Assembly: GCA_016195085.1 (NCBI GenBank)
Contig: JACQAG010000001.1
Location: forward strand, 35,819-99,818
Origin: Pseudomonadota bacterium
GTDB taxonomy: Bacteria; Pseudomonadota; Alphaproteobacteria; SHVZ01
Direction: 5' to 3'
Length of the DNA: 64,000 nt
The number at the start of each line of letters is the position of its first letter. The first letter of the stretch is position 1. Of this stretch, positions 43,806-53,961 are shown in pieces. Under the pieces are notes generated by a model, which worked only from the letters and a program-made list of their open reading frames with translations, searched no databases and was not told the DNA's origin. The position numbers and the translations under genes were made by a program.

Positions 43806-44849
43806 ATGCCCGGTCCGAAGCGATCCTGGCCGATGCTGGAGCAAGGCCGCAGGGCCTTGCTGATCGAGCTGGCGGCTTGTCTCCTGCTGGTTCTGGCGGC
43901 ACCCCGCCACCTGGCGGCAGCGCAGCCGGCCAGCGCCGAGGAGATCCTCGCTTCGGTCGTGGCCGTTCACGCGAAGGTTCCCGGCACGGCGCGCACCGCC
44001 AAGACGCTCGGCAACGATCGCCGCGGCAATGGTGTCGTCATCGCCAATCCCGGCGGCGGCGCATCGGTGCTGGTGCTCACCATCGGCTATCTGGTGATCG
44101 AGGCCGACGAGATCGAAATCATCGGCAATGATGAGCGCGCAGTGCCGGCGAGCCTGCTCGCCTACGACCCCGCGAGCGGCTTCGGCCTACTGCGTCCGAC
44201 CGCACCCATCGATCTGAAGCCGATCGAGCTCGGCGACAGCGCCTCCCTCGGCGAAGGTGCCGCCGCACTCGTCGCCGGCCATGGCGGTGCGGCGCGGGCG
44301 CGGGCGGTTCGCATCGTCTCCCGCCGCACCTTCGCCGGCGCCTGGGAATATCTCGTCGACGAGGCGATCTTCACCGCCCCACCCTACGGCGAATTCGGCG
44401 GGGCGGCGCTCATCGCCACCGACGGCAAGCTCGTCGGCATCGGCTCGCTCATCCTCAGCGAAGCCGCGAGCGGCGTTCCAGGCAACATGTTCGTGCCGAC
44501 CGACCGGCTGAAGCCGATCCTCGCCGACATGGTGGCCAAGGGCCGCCCGAGCGCGCCACCCCGGCCGTGGCTCGGCATCAACACCCAGGAGGTCCGGGGT
44601 CAGCTGTTCGTGACCAGCGTCTCGGCCGACGGCCCAGCGGCACGCGCCGGAATCAAGGAGAACGACGTCGTGCTCGCCATCCATGGCCGGCCGGTCGAGG
44701 ATCTGGCCGACCTCTATCGCAAGCTTTGGGCCGAAGGGCCGGCGGGGACCGAGGTGCCGGTCACGGTCCTCAAAGGGCGGCGCGTGGTCGTGGTTCCGGT
44801 TCCCTCGGCCGATCGCACGAGCTACCTACGGCTCAATCCCACCTATTAA
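43806..44849 (+). CDS. Trypsin-like/PDZ (DegP-like) protein without a catalytic triad
   Basis: A 347-residue protein. A signal peptide or anchor spans about residues 18-40. Residues about 45-245 follow the HtrA/DegP fold (RRGNGVVIA, GHGGAARARAVRI), and about 254-330 form a PDZ domain (WLGINTQEVRG, DGPAARAGIKENDVVLAIHG). By alignment with the usual motifs, the His of TNAH is Tyr (LTIGY, Y95), the Asp of TDLA is replaced in SGFGLL, and the Ser of GNSGG is Phe (GEFGG, F197). It is therefore probably a pseudoprotease that binds or presents substrates in the periplasm. Confidence 0.8.
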   Translation: MPGPKRSWPMLEQGRRALLIELAACLLLVLAAPRHLAAAQPASAEEILASVVAVHAKVPGTARTAKTLGNDRRGNGVVIANPGGGASVLVLTIGYLVIEADEIEIIGNDERAVPASLLAYDPASGFGLLRPTAPIDLKPIELGDSASLGEGAAALVAGHGGAARARAVRIVSRRTFAGAWEYLVDEAIFTAPPYGEFGGAALIATDGKLVGIGSLILSEAASGVPGNMFVPTDRLKPILADMVAKGRPSAPPRPWLGINTQEVRGQLFVTSVSADGPAARAGIKENDVVLAIHGRPVEDLADLYRKLWAEGPAGTEVPVTVLKGRRVVVVPVPSADRTSYLRLNPTY

Positions 44850-44893
44850 CCGGGTCGATGCGGGCCACCACTGCTACCAGTTGTGGGGCGCGC

Positions 44894-44923
44894 TTGTCGC
44901 TCCCTAGTCTTCTCACGTATAGT
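44894..44923 (+). promoter_or_regulatory. Candidate sigma-70 promoter for the MaoC gene
   Basis: TTGTCG (44894-44899), an 18-nt spacer and TATAGT (44918-44923) resemble -35 and -10 boxes and lie 75 nt before the ATG at 44999. TGCAGCGCA directly follows. This spacer is less GC-rich than its surroundings. Confidence 0.45.
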
Positions 44924-44998
44924 GCAGCGCACAAAGAATCTTGCGAAGCAGCAGGATTGGGTTGGTTCGTCGGCGTAACGAGCGAAAGCCACCGAGCG

Positions 44999-45436
44999 AT
45001 GAATGAACTGAATGGCCATGGCTACTACCTTGAGGATCTGAAGGTCGGCATGTCCGCGCGCTACGCAAAAACCATCACCGATGCGGACGTGGTGCTCTTC
45101 GCCGGGATCTCGGGCGACACCAATCCCGTGCACCTCGATGAGGAATTCGCCAAGGAGACGATGTTTCACGGCCGCATCGCCCACGGCATGCTGAGCGCCA
45201 GCTTCATCTCGACCGTGCTCGGCACCAAGCTGCCGGGGCCCGGCTGCATCTATCTCAGCCAGAATCTGAAGTTCCGCGCGCCGGTGCGCACCGGCGACAC
45301 GGTGGTGGCCCTGGCCACCATCACCAGCATCGTTCCGGAGAAGAAGCGGGTGGTGATGGAAACCACCTGCCGGGTCGGCAATCAGGTGGTGCTGGAGGGC
45401 GAGGCCACCGTCATGGTGCCGGCGCGGGCTGCCTAG
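44999..45436 (+). CDS. MaoC family (R)-specific enoyl-CoA hydratase-like protein
   Basis: A 145-residue single hot-dog-fold protein. The hydratase-2 motif is present as DADVVLFAGISGDTNPVHLDEEFA with FHGRIAHGML (catalytic Asp and His by family comparison, residues about 27-62). LKFRAPVRTGDTV and VLEGEATVMVP are further landmarks. Members such as PhaJ supply (R)-3-hydroxyacyl-CoA for polyhydroxyalkanoate synthesis or act in acyl-CoA oxidation; which applies here is not clear. The ATG at 44999 begins where homologues start. Confidence 0.88.
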   Translation: MNELNGHGYYLEDLKVGMSARYAKTITDADVVLFAGISGDTNPVHLDEEFAKETMFHGRIAHGMLSASFISTVLGTKLPGPGCIYLSQNLKFRAPVRTGDTVVALATITSIVPEKKRVVMETTCRVGNQVVLEGEATVMVPARAA

Positions 45437-45815
45437 AAGACCGGTTCCCGGGCCGCCATCGGCTTAGAGGGCCGGTTCCTTGACCTTCCGAATCGATCGG
45501 GCAATATTATTTCCATGGCACTGAGCCTCCGCATGGTTGGGCGAATTAGCGCCCCGGTCCTCGCCCAGGACCGGGTTGCCGCAACGTTCCCCGCCCCGTC
45601 CGCGTCGGAGTCTCCCTGCCATGGCGTTCATTCCCGCCCGATCATCTGAGCCGAAAGCAAGACAGTGCTGGACGGCGAGGCCGCCATCGCGCCGGCTATC
45701 CCCTGTCGCCGCCGCTAGGCCAGGCGCAAAAGCATTTGACTATGCGCGCCCCGCCACCGGAAAACTCGCCCCGACACATGGGCTCGGAGTGCTGGGCCCG
45801 CAGGGGTTAGCCCGT
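45437..45815. other. Spacer upstream of ribF without a recognised gene
   Basis: 379 nt. It contains a GC hairpin (CCCCGGTCCT near 45552 with AGGACCGGG) and a small open frame at 45514 with no supporting features. I looked for an FMN riboswitch, expected for flavin genes, and did not recognise its conserved elements. The ribF promoter is probably within this spacer. Confidence 0.45.
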
Positions 45816-46787
45816 ATGCAGCTCTTTCGCCATCACACCGGATTGCCCGACACGGCCCAGGGCGGCGTGGTCGCGATCGGCAATTTCGATGGGCTGCATC
45901 TCGGCCACCAGCGCCTGATCGACGAGGCCGGCCGGCTCGCCCGGGAACGGGGGCGGCCGCATGCGGTCATGACCTTCGAGCCGCACCCCAAGCAGCTCTT
46001 TCGCCCCGGCACGCCGCCGTTTCGCCTGACACCGTTCCGCACCAAGATGCACGTGCTCGAGGGGCTCGGGCTCGACGTCGTCTATGTGCTCACCTTCGAT
46101 CGAACCTTCGCCCAGCGCTCGGCGGAGAACTTCATCGAGGAAGTGCTGGTCCAAGGCTTGGGCGCCTGCCACGTCGTCGTCGGCTTCGACTTCTGCTTCG
46201 GCCATCAGCGCCGCGGCACCGTCGACATGCTGACCCAAGCCGGAAGCCGGCTCGGCTTCGGTGTCACCCGCGTGGAGCCGATCCTCGATGTCTCGGGCCA
46301 ACCCTATGCCTCCAGCCGCATCCGCCGTCTCTTGGGCGAAGGAAATCCGGCGGAGGCGGCTGCACTCCTCGGGCGGCCCTGGGAGATCGACGGCAGGGTG
46401 GAACCGGGCGCTCGGCTGGGCCGCACCCTCGGCTTTCCGACCGCCAACTTTCGTCTGGGCGAGACCCTCAACCCGGCCTTCGGCATCTATGCCGTGCGCG
46501 TGATGGCTCCGGCGCTGAAGCCGGACCACTGGTACGACGGCGTCGCCAATATCGGCATCAGGCCAACGGTCGCGAATGTAGGCGTCTTGGTCGAAGCGCA
46601 TCTGTTCGACTTTGAGAGTGATCTCTATGGCCAGCACCTACGCATGGAGGTCATCGACTTCATCCGGCCCGAGGCGAAATTCGCCGGGCTCGAGGAGCTG
46701 ACGAAGCAGATGCACGAGGATGCGGCGGCGGCTCGTGCCATCCTCGGCCATCGGCGGCCGGCCGGCCGGCAAAAGGTGGGCTCATGA
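45816..46787 (+). CDS. ribF: Bifunctional riboflavin kinase / FAD synthetase
   Basis: Makes FMN and FAD from riboflavin, 323 residues. The ATG at 45816 gives the normal start. The N-terminal nucleotidyltransferase domain has [14 protein letters not shown] (22-35), FEPHPKQLF and the late [11 protein letters not shown]. The C-terminal riboflavin kinase domain (about 180-305) has [21 protein letters not shown] and VEAHLFDF. The ileS gene begins within its last 4 nt (ATGA), an arrangement common in proteobacteria. Confidence 0.95.
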   Translation: MQLFRHHTGLPDTAQGGVVAIGNFDGLHLGHQRLIDEAGRLARERGRPHAVMTFEPHPKQLFRPGTPPFRLTPFRTKMHVLEGLGLDVVYVLTFDRTFAQRSAENFIEEVLVQGLGACHVVVGFDFCFGHQRRGTVDMLTQAGSRLGFGVTRVEPILDVSGQPYASSRIRRLLGEGNPAEAAALLGRPWEIDGRVEPGARLGRTLGFPTANFRLGETLNPAFGIYAVRVMAPALKPDHWYDGVANIGIRPTVANVGVLVEAHLFDFESDLYGQHLRMEVIDFIRPEAKFAGLEELTKQMHEDAAAARAILGHRRPAGRQKVGS

Positions 46788-49657
46788 CCACGGACTACAA
46801 GCAGACGGTGTTCCTGCCGTCGACCGAGTTTCCCATGCGCGGCAATCTGCCCAAGCGCGAGCCCGAGCTCCTCAGGCACTGGGGCGAGATCGATCTCTGC
46901 CGGCTCCTGCGCGAGCGCTCGAAGGGCCGGCCGAAATTCGTGCTGCATGACGGTCCGCCCTACGCCAACGGCAACATCCACATCGGCACGGCGCTCAACA
47001 AGATCCTCAAGGACCTGGTGAACCGAGCCCAGCAGATGCTGGGCAAGGATGCCAACTACGTGCCGGGCTGGGACTGCCATGGCCTGCCGATCGAGTGGAA
47101 GATCGAAGAGGAATATCGCGCCAAGGGCAAGGACAAGGACGCGGTGCCGATCCTGGAGTTCCGCCAGGAATGCCGCGCCTTCGCCGTGCACTGGATCGGC
47201 GTGCAGATGGCGGAGTTCCGCCGGCTCGGCGTCGAGGGCGATTGGCAGCAGCACTACGCCACCATGGCGCATGCGGCCGAGGCGCAGATCTATCGCGAGA
47301 TCGGCAAGTTCCTGCTGAATGGCGGTCTCTACCGGGGCGACCGGCCGGTCATGTGGTCGGTGGTGGAAAAGACCGCGCTGGCGGAAGCCGAGATCGAGTA
47401 TCACGACCACAAATCGGCGACCGTCCATGCGCGCTTTCCGATCATCAAGGCGAGCCATCCGGCGCTCGCGGGCGCCTCGGTCGCGATCTGGACCACCACG
47501 CCTTGGACGCTGCCCGGCAACCGGGCCATCGCCCATGGCGTCGCCGGCGACGCAGAGCCCTTCGACTACGCCGTCCTCACCGTCGCCGCCGTCGGCGACG
47601 GCAGCCTCGCGCGCATCGGCGAGAAGCTCGTCGTCGCCAAGGCCTTGCAAGCCTCGGTCGAAGCGGCGTGCCGCTTCACCAGCGATCCCGGCGCCACGGT
47701 CACGCTCGCCGCCGCCGCGCTCTCCGGCACGATCTGCCGGCATCCCTTCCATGGACAGGGCTACGACTTCGACGTGCCGGTGCTGGCCGGCGACTTCGTC
47801 ACCACCGAACAGGGCACCGGTTTCGTCCACATCGCCCCCGGCCACGGCACCGACGACTTCGAGCTCGGCCGCAAGCACGGACTGGAGATCCCGCGCACTG
47901 TCGGCGAGGACGGCAGCTACTATCCCCATGTGCCGCTGTTCGCCGGCAAGCGCGTCTATACGGCGGCGGGCAAGCCCGGCGATGCCAATGGCGCCATCAT
48001 CAAGACTCTGGCCGAGGCGACGATGCTCATCGCCAAGGGCAGTCTGGTGCACAGCTATCCGCATTCCTGGCGCTCGAAGGCACCGCTCATCTTCCGCAAC
48101 ACGCCGCAGTGGTTCATCTCCATGGAGACGAACGGCCTCAGGGCCACCGCGCTCCAGGCCATCAACGACTCGCGGTTCGTGCCCGAGAGCGGGCGCAACC
48201 GGCTCTACTCCATGATCGAGCAGCGCCCGGACTGGTGCATCTCGCGCCAGCGGGCGTGGGGCGTGCCGATCGCGGTCTTCGTCAACAAAGAGACAGGCGA
48301 GCCCTTGCGCGATCCCGCCGTGATCGAGCGCATCGCCGCCGCCTTCGAGATCGACGGGGCGGATGCGTGGTATGCCGGCGATCCCTCGCGCTTCCTCGGC
48401 AACGACCACAATCCGGATGACTTCGAAGCCATCCGCGACATCGTCGATGTCTGGTTCGAGTCGGGCTCGACCCATGCCTTCGTCCTGGAGGCGCGGAAGG
48501 ATCTCGGCTGGCCGGCCTCGCTCTATCTCGAGGGCTCCGACCAGCACCGGGGCTGGTTCCACTCCTCGCTCTTGGAATCCTGCGGCACCCGCGGCCGCGC
48601 TCCCTTCGATACGGTCCTGACCCATGGCTTCGTCATGGACGAGCAGGGGCGCAAGATGTCGAAGTCGCTCGGCAACACGGTCGCCCCGCAACAAGTCACC
48701 GATCAGTACGGCGCCGACATTCTCCGGCTCTGGGTGGTGTCCCTCGACTACACCGAGGATCTGCGCATCGGCCCGGAGATCCTGAAGCACCAGGCCGAGC
48801 TCTATCGGCGCATGCGCAACACGCTGCGCTATCTCCTGGGCGCGCTCGCCGGCTTCTCACAGGCGGAGATCGTCCTACCCAAAGACATGCCGGAGCTGGA
48901 GCGCTGGGTCCTGCATCGCCTCTTCGAGCTCGACCGCTTCGTGCGCCAAGCCGTCGAGGACTACGACTTCCATCGGCTCTTCACCGCGCTCCACACCTTC
49001 GCCACCGTCGATCTCTCCGCCTTCTATTTCGACGTGCGCAAGGACGCGCTTTACTGCGATGCGCCGGACTCGCCGCGGCGGCGGGCGACGCGCACGGCGA
49101 TGAACGCGCTGTTTTCCTGCCTCACCGCCTGGCTTGCCCCGGTGCTCTGTTTCACCGCCGAGGACGCCTGGCTCAATCGCGGCACCGCCGTGCCCGACGA
49201 TGCTGCCGAAAGCGTGCATCTCCGGGTCTTCCCTCAGGTGCCCGAGGCGTGGCGGGACGAGGCGCTCGCGGCCAAATGGGAGAAGATCCGCGCGGTCCGC
49301 CGCGTCGTGACCGGCGCTATCGAGCTCGAGCGGGCCAGCAAGCGGATCGGCGCTTCGCTTCAGGCGGCACCGAAGGTTTGGGTCAATCCGCCCTACGCGC
49401 GAGCCTATGACGGGCTCGACCCGGCGGAAATCTGGATCACGTCGGCGGCCGCCCTGATCGAGGCCGAGGGCGAAGCCCCCGGCCCCGATGACGCCTTCCG
49501 GCTCGCCGAATTGCCGGGGATCGCGGTGGCGCCGGAGCTGGCTCCCGGCCAGCGCTGCGAACGCTGCTGGCGGGTCTTGCCCGAGGCAAAGGAGCATGGC
49601 GCGCTCTGCCGGCGCTGCGAGGGCGTGGTCGGCGGCGCGGCCAGGGCCGCGGACTAA
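46784..49657 (+). CDS. ileS: Isoleucyl-tRNA synthetase
   Basis: Charges tRNA-Ile, 957 residues. The class I HIGH motif lies in [14 protein letters not shown] (55-68) and the second motif, KMSKSLGN, at about 623-630. The editing (CP1) domain lies between (TTPWTLPGN and [15 protein letters not shown]). A C-terminal zinc-ribbon [12 protein letters not shown] plus CRRCEGVV is present (about 925-950), as in bacterial type IleRS. Length and layout are normal for the family. Starts by ATGA overlap with ribF; lspA follows 2 nt after the stop. Confidence 0.97.
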   Translation: MTTDYKQTVFLPSTEFPMRGNLPKREPELLRHWGEIDLCRLLRERSKGRPKFVLHDGPPYANGNIHIGTALNKILKDLVNRAQQMLGKDANYVPGWDCHGLPIEWKIEEEYRAKGKDKDAVPILEFRQECRAFAVHWIGVQMAEFRRLGVEGDWQQHYATMAHAAEAQIYREIGKFLLNGGLYRGDRPVMWSVVEKTALAEAEIEYHDHKSATVHARFPIIKASHPALAGASVAIWTTTPWTLPGNRAIAHGVAGDAEPFDYAVLTVAAVGDGSLARIGEKLVVAKALQASVEAACRFTSDPGATVTLAAAALSGTICRHPFHGQGYDFDVPVLAGDFVTTEQGTGFVHIAPGHGTDDFELGRKHGLEIPRTVGEDGSYYPHVPLFAGKRVYTAAGKPGDANGAIIKTLAEATMLIAKGSLVHSYPHSWRSKAPLIFRNTPQWFISMETNGLRATALQAINDSRFVPESGRNRLYSMIEQRPDWCISRQRAWGVPIAVFVNKETGEPLRDPAVIERIAAAFEIDGADAWYAGDPSRFLGNDHNPDDFEAIRDIVDVWFESGSTHAFVLEARKDLGWPASLYLEGSDQHRGWFHSSLLESCGTRGRAPFDTVLTHGFVMDEQGRKMSKSLGNTVAPQQVTDQYGADILRLWVVSLDYTEDLRIGPEILKHQAELYRRMRNTLRYLLGALAGFSQAEIVLPKDMPELERWVLHRLFELDRFVRQAVEDYDFHRLFTALHTFATVDLSAFYFDVRKDALYCDAPDSPRRRATRTAMNALFSCLTAWLAPVLCFTAEDAWLNRGTAVPDDAAESVHLRVFPQVPEAWRDEALAAKWEKIRAVRRVVTGAIELERASKRIGASLQAAPKVWVNPPYARAYDGLDPAEIWITSAAALIEAEGEAPGPDDAFRLAELPGIAVAPELAPGQRCERCWRVLPEAKEHGALCRRCEGVVGGAARAAD

Positions 49658-49659
49658 CG

Positions 49660-50142
49660 TTGACGCGACGGCTGGCAATCGGGCTGGCGCTGGCGCTGGC
49701 GGTCGTCGGGCTGGATCAGCTGGTCAAGAGCTGGTTGCTCGGCCTCATCTTTTTCCCCCCGCAGCAGATCGTGGTCACCGCCTTTTTCAACCTGACGCCG
49801 GTGTGGAATCGGGGCGTGACCTTCGGACTCTTGTCCCAGGGCCACCCCGCGGGCCCCTGGGCTTTCTCTGCCCTGGCGCTCGTGGTGGTGGGTGTGCTCC
49901 TGGTCTGGCTGGTCCGGGCGAGGGACTGGCTGCTAATTCTGGCGATTCCGCTGGTCATCGGCGGCGCCATCGGCAATGTCATCGACCGGACCCGGTTCGG
50001 GGCGGTCGCGGATTTCCTCGATTTTCATGCTCTTGGCTGGCATTTCTGGGTTTTCAATCTCGCCGACGCGGCGATCACGGTCGGAGCCGCCTTGCTGATC
50101 TTGCATGCCTTGTTCCAGCGCTCGCCCGAAAGTGATAAATAA
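49660..50142 (+). CDS. lspA: Lipoprotein signal peptidase (signal peptidase II)
   Basis: A 160-residue inner-membrane aspartyl protease that removes signal peptides from prolipoproteins. Four hydrophobic segments are visible. Family motifs are NLTPVWNRGVTFGLL (Asn/Arg loop), GGAIGNVIDRTRFGAVADFLDF and FNLADAAIT. The catalytic pair is probably D118 and D136. TTG start at 49660 is 2 nt after ileS. The ileS-lspA order is widespread, and the next gene encodes one of its likely substrates, a lipoprotein. Confidence 0.95.
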   Translation: MTRRLAIGLALALAVVGLDQLVKSWLLGLIFFPPQQIVVTAFFNLTPVWNRGVTFGLLSQGHPAGPWAFSALALVVVGVLLVWLVRARDWLLILAIPLVIGGAIGNVIDRTRFGAVADFLDFHALGWHFWVFNLADAAITVGAALLILHALFQRSPESDK

Positions 50143-50169
50143 ACTTCAATTGTGGGGAGGCAAGCGCCC

Positions 50170-50955
50170 GTGACTCTCAACCCTCGTGTCGTCTCAGTCG
50201 GTGCCGTCCTGGCGAGCCTCGCGCTCGCCGGCTGCGCCGATGACGCCAGGAAGATGCTCGGCCTCGGCAAGAATGCGCCCGACGAGTTCCAGGTCGTCGC
50301 GCATGCTCCCCTCAGCATCCCGCCCGATTCCCAGCTACGGCCGCCCACGCCCGGTGCCAGCCGCCCGCAGGAAGCCTCGCCCAGCCTGAGCGCGCGCGCC
50401 GCAGTGCTCGGCAATGGCAGTCCCGCGCCCGTCGGTACGCCCCAGCCGACGGCCCCGGCCAGCGGGAATACCCAGACCGCCTCCGTCGCCAGCGACCCGC
50501 CACCGCCGAGCTCTGCCCCGCGCAACCCGGTGTCGGCGATGGTGATCGGCGGTGCCGCCCCCACCGTTCCGGCATCGGCCAATGCGCCGGGTGTCCTCGG
50601 CCGGAGCGCAGCAGCGCCCGCCGGCACCCCGAGCCCTGCCGCCGCGGCTCAGCCGGCCGATTCTCGCTCCGCTTCGGGCGAGCAGGCGCTGTTGAGCCGT
50701 CTCGGCGCCGACAAGGCGCTTCCGAACATCCGCTCGGTCTTGACCGAGGAGCTGACCCAGCTCGCCGCTGCGGATGAACCGACGATCAACAAGCTCTTGT
50801 GGTGGCGGAAGCCGGAGGCGCCGGCAAAGATCCTGGACGCCAGCAAGGAAAGCCAGCGCCTGCAGGAGAATGCCGCGCTCGGCAAGCCGGCGACCGAGGG
50901 CGAGACGCCGAGCATCAAGCGGGTCGGCAAGAGCATCTTCGAGAACTGGTTCTAG
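50170..50955 (+). CDS. DUF3035 lipoprotein (BamF-like)
   Basis: A 261-residue lipoprotein. The GTG at 50170 is preferred because GGGGAGG lies 10 nt upstream. The signal peptide ends with the lipobox LALAGC (acylated C22). DEFQVVAHAPLSIPPDSQLRPP, in the first third, is the DUF3035 signature of the alphaproteobacterial outer-membrane assembly protein BamF. The middle (about 75-165) is a Pro/Ala/Ser-rich, probably disordered linker. The C-terminus is a short charged domain. It lies next to lspA, ahead of two M16 peptidase genes. Confidence 0.85.
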   Translation: MTLNPRVVSVGAVLASLALAGCADDARKMLGLGKNAPDEFQVVAHAPLSIPPDSQLRPPTPGASRPQEASPSLSARAAVLGNGSPAPVGTPQPTAPASGNTQTASVASDPPPPSSAPRNPVSAMVIGGAAPTVPASANAPGVLGRSAAAPAGTPSPAAAAQPADSRSASGEQALLSRLGADKALPNIRSVLTEELTQLAAADEPTINKLLWWRKPEAPAKILDASKESQRLQENAALGKPATEGETPSIKRVGKSIFENWF

Positions 50956-51150
50956 CGCCGGCGAGCCGGGAGGCCACCCCAAGCGGTCTCGGCCGGCGAC
51001 AAATCCGTGCGCGCCGCTCCCGGCCGGCGATAGCGGGCCTGCCGCCGCAGTTTCGCCCAACTCCGAGGCCATTCTCGGGCGCTAGCTTGGAACCGGCAAC
51101 CTCCGGCCTTAAGTTTAGCGGTGTCCATTGCTGCAAGGCAGGGAGGCTCC

Positions 51151-52527
51151 ATGCTCTACGGCGGCGAGCGCGCCTGGATGTGCCGAATACGGCCGGTGCT
51201 AGGCCAGCTGGCGCTCGTGCTGGCGGTTTGCCTCGGCCCCAGTTGGGCTGCGGCCGCCGCTCTGTTCAACGCCGAGCGCGCCACCTTGCCCAATGGGCTC
51301 GAGATCGTGGTGATCCCCAATCATCGCGCGCCGCTGGTCGCCCACATGGTCTGGTACAAGGTCGGCTCCGCCGACGAGCGGCCCGGCAAGACCGGGATCG
51401 CGCATTTCCTCGAGCATCTCATGTTCAAGGGCACGAGCACGCTGGCCGCGGGCGAGTTCGCGCGCGTCATCTCCCGCAATGGCGGCCAAGACAACGCCTT
51501 CACCTCCTACGACTACACCGGCTTCTATCAGGACATCGCCGCCGACCGGCTCGAGCTGGTGATGCGGCTCGAAGCCGACCGCATGGCCAATCTCAAGCCT
51601 GCCGAGGCGGAGGTGCGCTCCGAGCGCGACGTGATCCTGGAGGAGCGCCGCTCGCGGGTGGACAACAGCCCCGCGGCGCTGCTGCACGAGGAAAAGTCGA
51701 ACGCGCTCTTTCTCAACCATCCCTACCGCATGCCGGTGATCGGCTGGGCCCACGAGATGCAGGGGTTGACCCGCGAGGATGCGCTCGACTTCTACCGGCG
51801 CTACTACATGCCCAACAACGCCGTGCTGGTGGTCGCCGGCGACGTCACCATGGCCGAGGTCCGTCGGCTCGCCGAGAAATACTACGGCGTCATCCCCGCC
51901 GGCTCCGTGCCCGAGCGAAGCTGGACCAGCGAGCCGCCGCACCAGGCCGCCAAGCGGGTGAGCTTGACCAGCCCCCTCGTCGGCAATGCCTCGCTCAGCC
52001 GCTCCTACCTCGCACCTAGCTATCAGAACGGCCCGAGCGAGCACGCCTATGCGCTGCAGGTCCTGGCCGAGGTGCTGGGCTCCGGCCCGACCAGCCGGCT
52101 CGAACGGGCCCTGGTGCGCGATGGCGGGGCCGCGACCCGCGCCGGCGCCGGCTACGCCCCTGACCCGATCGGTCCTTCCACCTTCGACGTCTATGCCAGT
52201 CCGCGCGAAGGGCGCACGGTGGAGGAATGCGAGGCCGCCATCGACCAGGTGCTGGCACGCCTGCTTGCCGATGGCGTCGAGGCCGATGAGGTCGAGCGGG
52301 CCAAGCTGCGCATGCAAGCGAGCTATCTCTATGCCTTGGACAGCACCCGCGGACCGGCGCGGCTTTTCGGCGAAGCCTTGGTGCGGGGACGCACCATCGC
52401 CGATATCGAGGCTTGGCCGGAGCGCATCGCCAAGGTCACCCGCGAGGATGTGGAGCGGGCCGCGCGAGCCGTCATTCGCCTAGAATCCTCGGTGACCGGC
52501 GTGCTCCTTCCGAAGCGGACGTCATGA
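51151..52527 (+). CDS. M16 family zinc peptidase, catalytic type
   Basis: A 458-residue exported protein. The ATG at 51151 follows GGGAGG. A signal or anchor helix (LGQLALVLAVCLGPSWAAA) precedes the first domain. The inverted zinc motif HFLEH (H85, E88 and H89) is intact, and the distal Glu lies in ERDVILEERRSRVDN. The second M16 domain has a typical RLERALVRDGG region. It probably works with the protein of the next gene, which lacks the zinc motif. Role: periplasmic peptide or misfolded-protein processing. Confidence 0.9.
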   Translation: MLYGGERAWMCRIRPVLGQLALVLAVCLGPSWAAAAALFNAERATLPNGLEIVVIPNHRAPLVAHMVWYKVGSADERPGKTGIAHFLEHLMFKGTSTLAAGEFARVISRNGGQDNAFTSYDYTGFYQDIAADRLELVMRLEADRMANLKPAEAEVRSERDVILEERRSRVDNSPAALLHEEKSNALFLNHPYRMPVIGWAHEMQGLTREDALDFYRRYYMPNNAVLVVAGDVTMAEVRRLAEKYYGVIPAGSVPERSWTSEPPHQAAKRVSLTSPLVGNASLSRSYLAPSYQNGPSEHAYALQVLAEVLGSGPTSRLERALVRDGGAATRAGAGYAPDPIGPSTFDVYASPREGRTVEECEAAIDQVLARLLADGVEADEVERAKLRMQASYLYALDSTRGPARLFGEALVRGRTIADIEAWPERIAKVTREDVERAARAVIRLESSVTGVLLPKRTS

Positions 52528-53945
52528 AGGGGAAGGCGAGGATGTCGACGTCGATTCCTCCGGCCGGCGCGGGTGCCGGGACGGCACCACCCGCTTCGGC
52601 TCGGCTCATCCTCTGCCTGGCGCTTTTCGTCGCGGGCCTGGTCTCCGCCCAGCCGGCCCATGCCTTTGCACCGATCCAGCAGATTGCCAGCCCCGGCGGC
52701 ATCGTCGCCTGGCTGGTCGAGGATCACTCCGTGCCGATCGTGACCCTGGAGGCTTCCTTCGCCGGCAGCGGTTCCGCCGCCGATCCCCAAGGCAAGGAAG
52801 GGCTCGCCAATCTCACCGCCGAGCTCCTGACCGAGGGTGCGGGCCCGTATGACAGCGCCTCCTTCCAGACGCGCCTCGATGATCGGGCGATCTCGCTTGG
52901 ATTCTCAGCCGGCGCCGAGCGCCTGCACGCGGCGTTGCGCACGCTCTCGCGCGACCGCGCCATCGCCTTCGAGATGCTGCGCTTCGCCTTGACCGAGCCG
53001 CGCTTCGACGCCGAGCCCATCGAGCGCGTGCGCGCGCAGATCCTGGCGCAGGTCCAGCGCTCCCGGCAGGATCCCCGCGCCATCGCCAATCGGGTCTGGT
53101 ACAGCGCGGCCTTTCCCGGCCATTCCTATGGACGGCCCGGGCGCGGCACCGCCACCAGCATCGGCCGGATCCAGCGCGAGGATCTCCTCGGATTTGCCGC
53201 CGAACGCATCGACCGCGGCGGTCTCATCGTCTCGGTGGTCGGCGACATCACCGCGGCCGAGCTCGCGGGCCTCTTGGATCAGACCTTCGGTCGGCTGGCC
53301 TCCGGCGCCAAGGCGGATGACCCCAAGCCCGCCATCGCTTCCGGGCCCGGCGGGATCATGGTGGTGCCTCGCGCCATTCCGCAATCGGTCGTGACCTTCG
53401 GCCAGCCCGGCATCCTGCGCAGCGATCCCGACTTCATTCCCGCCTTCGTGCTCAACCACATCATCGGCGGCGGCGGCTTCGGCGCGCGGCTGATGACCGA
53501 GATCCGCGAGAAGCGCGGTCTCGCCTACGGCGCCAACAGCAGCCTCGTCGCCTTTCGCCTGAGCGGCTTGTGGATGGGCTCCGTCGCCACCCAGAACGGC
53601 CGGGTCGCCCAGTCGATCGACCTCGTCCGCCAGATCTGGCGCGAGGTGCGCGAGAACGGCGTCACCGCCGAGGAGCTGGCGGACGCCAAAACCTACCTCA
53701 TCGGCTCCTATCCGCTCCGCTTCGACAGCTCGCGCGCCATCGCCGGGGCCTTGGCCCAGGTGCAGGAGGACAATCTCGGCATCGATTATTTCGATCGCCG
53801 AAACGCCCTCATCGAGCGGGTGTCCCTCGATGACCTCCGCCGCGTGGCCCGGCGTCTCATGGACCCCGAGGCGTTGGTTTTCGTCGTCGTCGGTCAACCC
53901 TCCGGGCTCGAGCCCACGCGTCCCGTTCCCGATCAACCGAGCTGA
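52524..53945 (+). CDS. M16 family protein lacking the zinc motif (partner subunit)
   Basis: A 473-residue exported protein starting by ATGA overlap with the preceding gene (a second ATG at 52542 is possible). The signal peptide is ILCLALFVAGLVSAQPAHAF. In the first domain the HxxEH site is replaced by GLANLTAEL, so it is non-catalytic. The second domain keeps the M16 C-terminal landmarks (GGGGFGARLMTEIREKRGLAYG in parts, then SYPLRFDSSRAIA). Such active/inactive pairs form heterodimers in the bacterial PqqF/YmxG-like groups; this is inferred here. Confidence 0.87.
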   Translation: MKGKARMSTSIPPAGAGAGTAPPASARLILCLALFVAGLVSAQPAHAFAPIQQIASPGGIVAWLVEDHSVPIVTLEASFAGSGSAADPQGKEGLANLTAELLTEGAGPYDSASFQTRLDDRAISLGFSAGAERLHAALRTLSRDRAIAFEMLRFALTEPRFDAEPIERVRAQILAQVQRSRQDPRAIANRVWYSAAFPGHSYGRPGRGTATSIGRIQREDLLGFAAERIDRGGLIVSVVGDITAAELAGLLDQTFGRLASGAKADDPKPAIASGPGGIMVVPRAIPQSVVTFGQPGILRSDPDFIPAFVLNHIIGGGGFGARLMTEIREKRGLAYGANSSLVAFRLSGLWMGSVATQNGRVAQSIDLVRQIWREVRENGVTAEELADAKTYLIGSYPLRFDSSRAIAGALAQVQEDNLGIDYFDRRNALIERVSLDDLRRVARRLMDPEALVFVVVGQPSGLEPTRPVPDQPS

Positions 53946-53961
53946 CGAGCGCTTCGCCAAG

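Noticed and set aside
45437..45815. FMN riboswitch or small gene upstream of ribF
   Set aside because: No conserved FMN-aptamer elements recognised, and the 44-codon frame at 45514 lacks a ribosome site and similarity.
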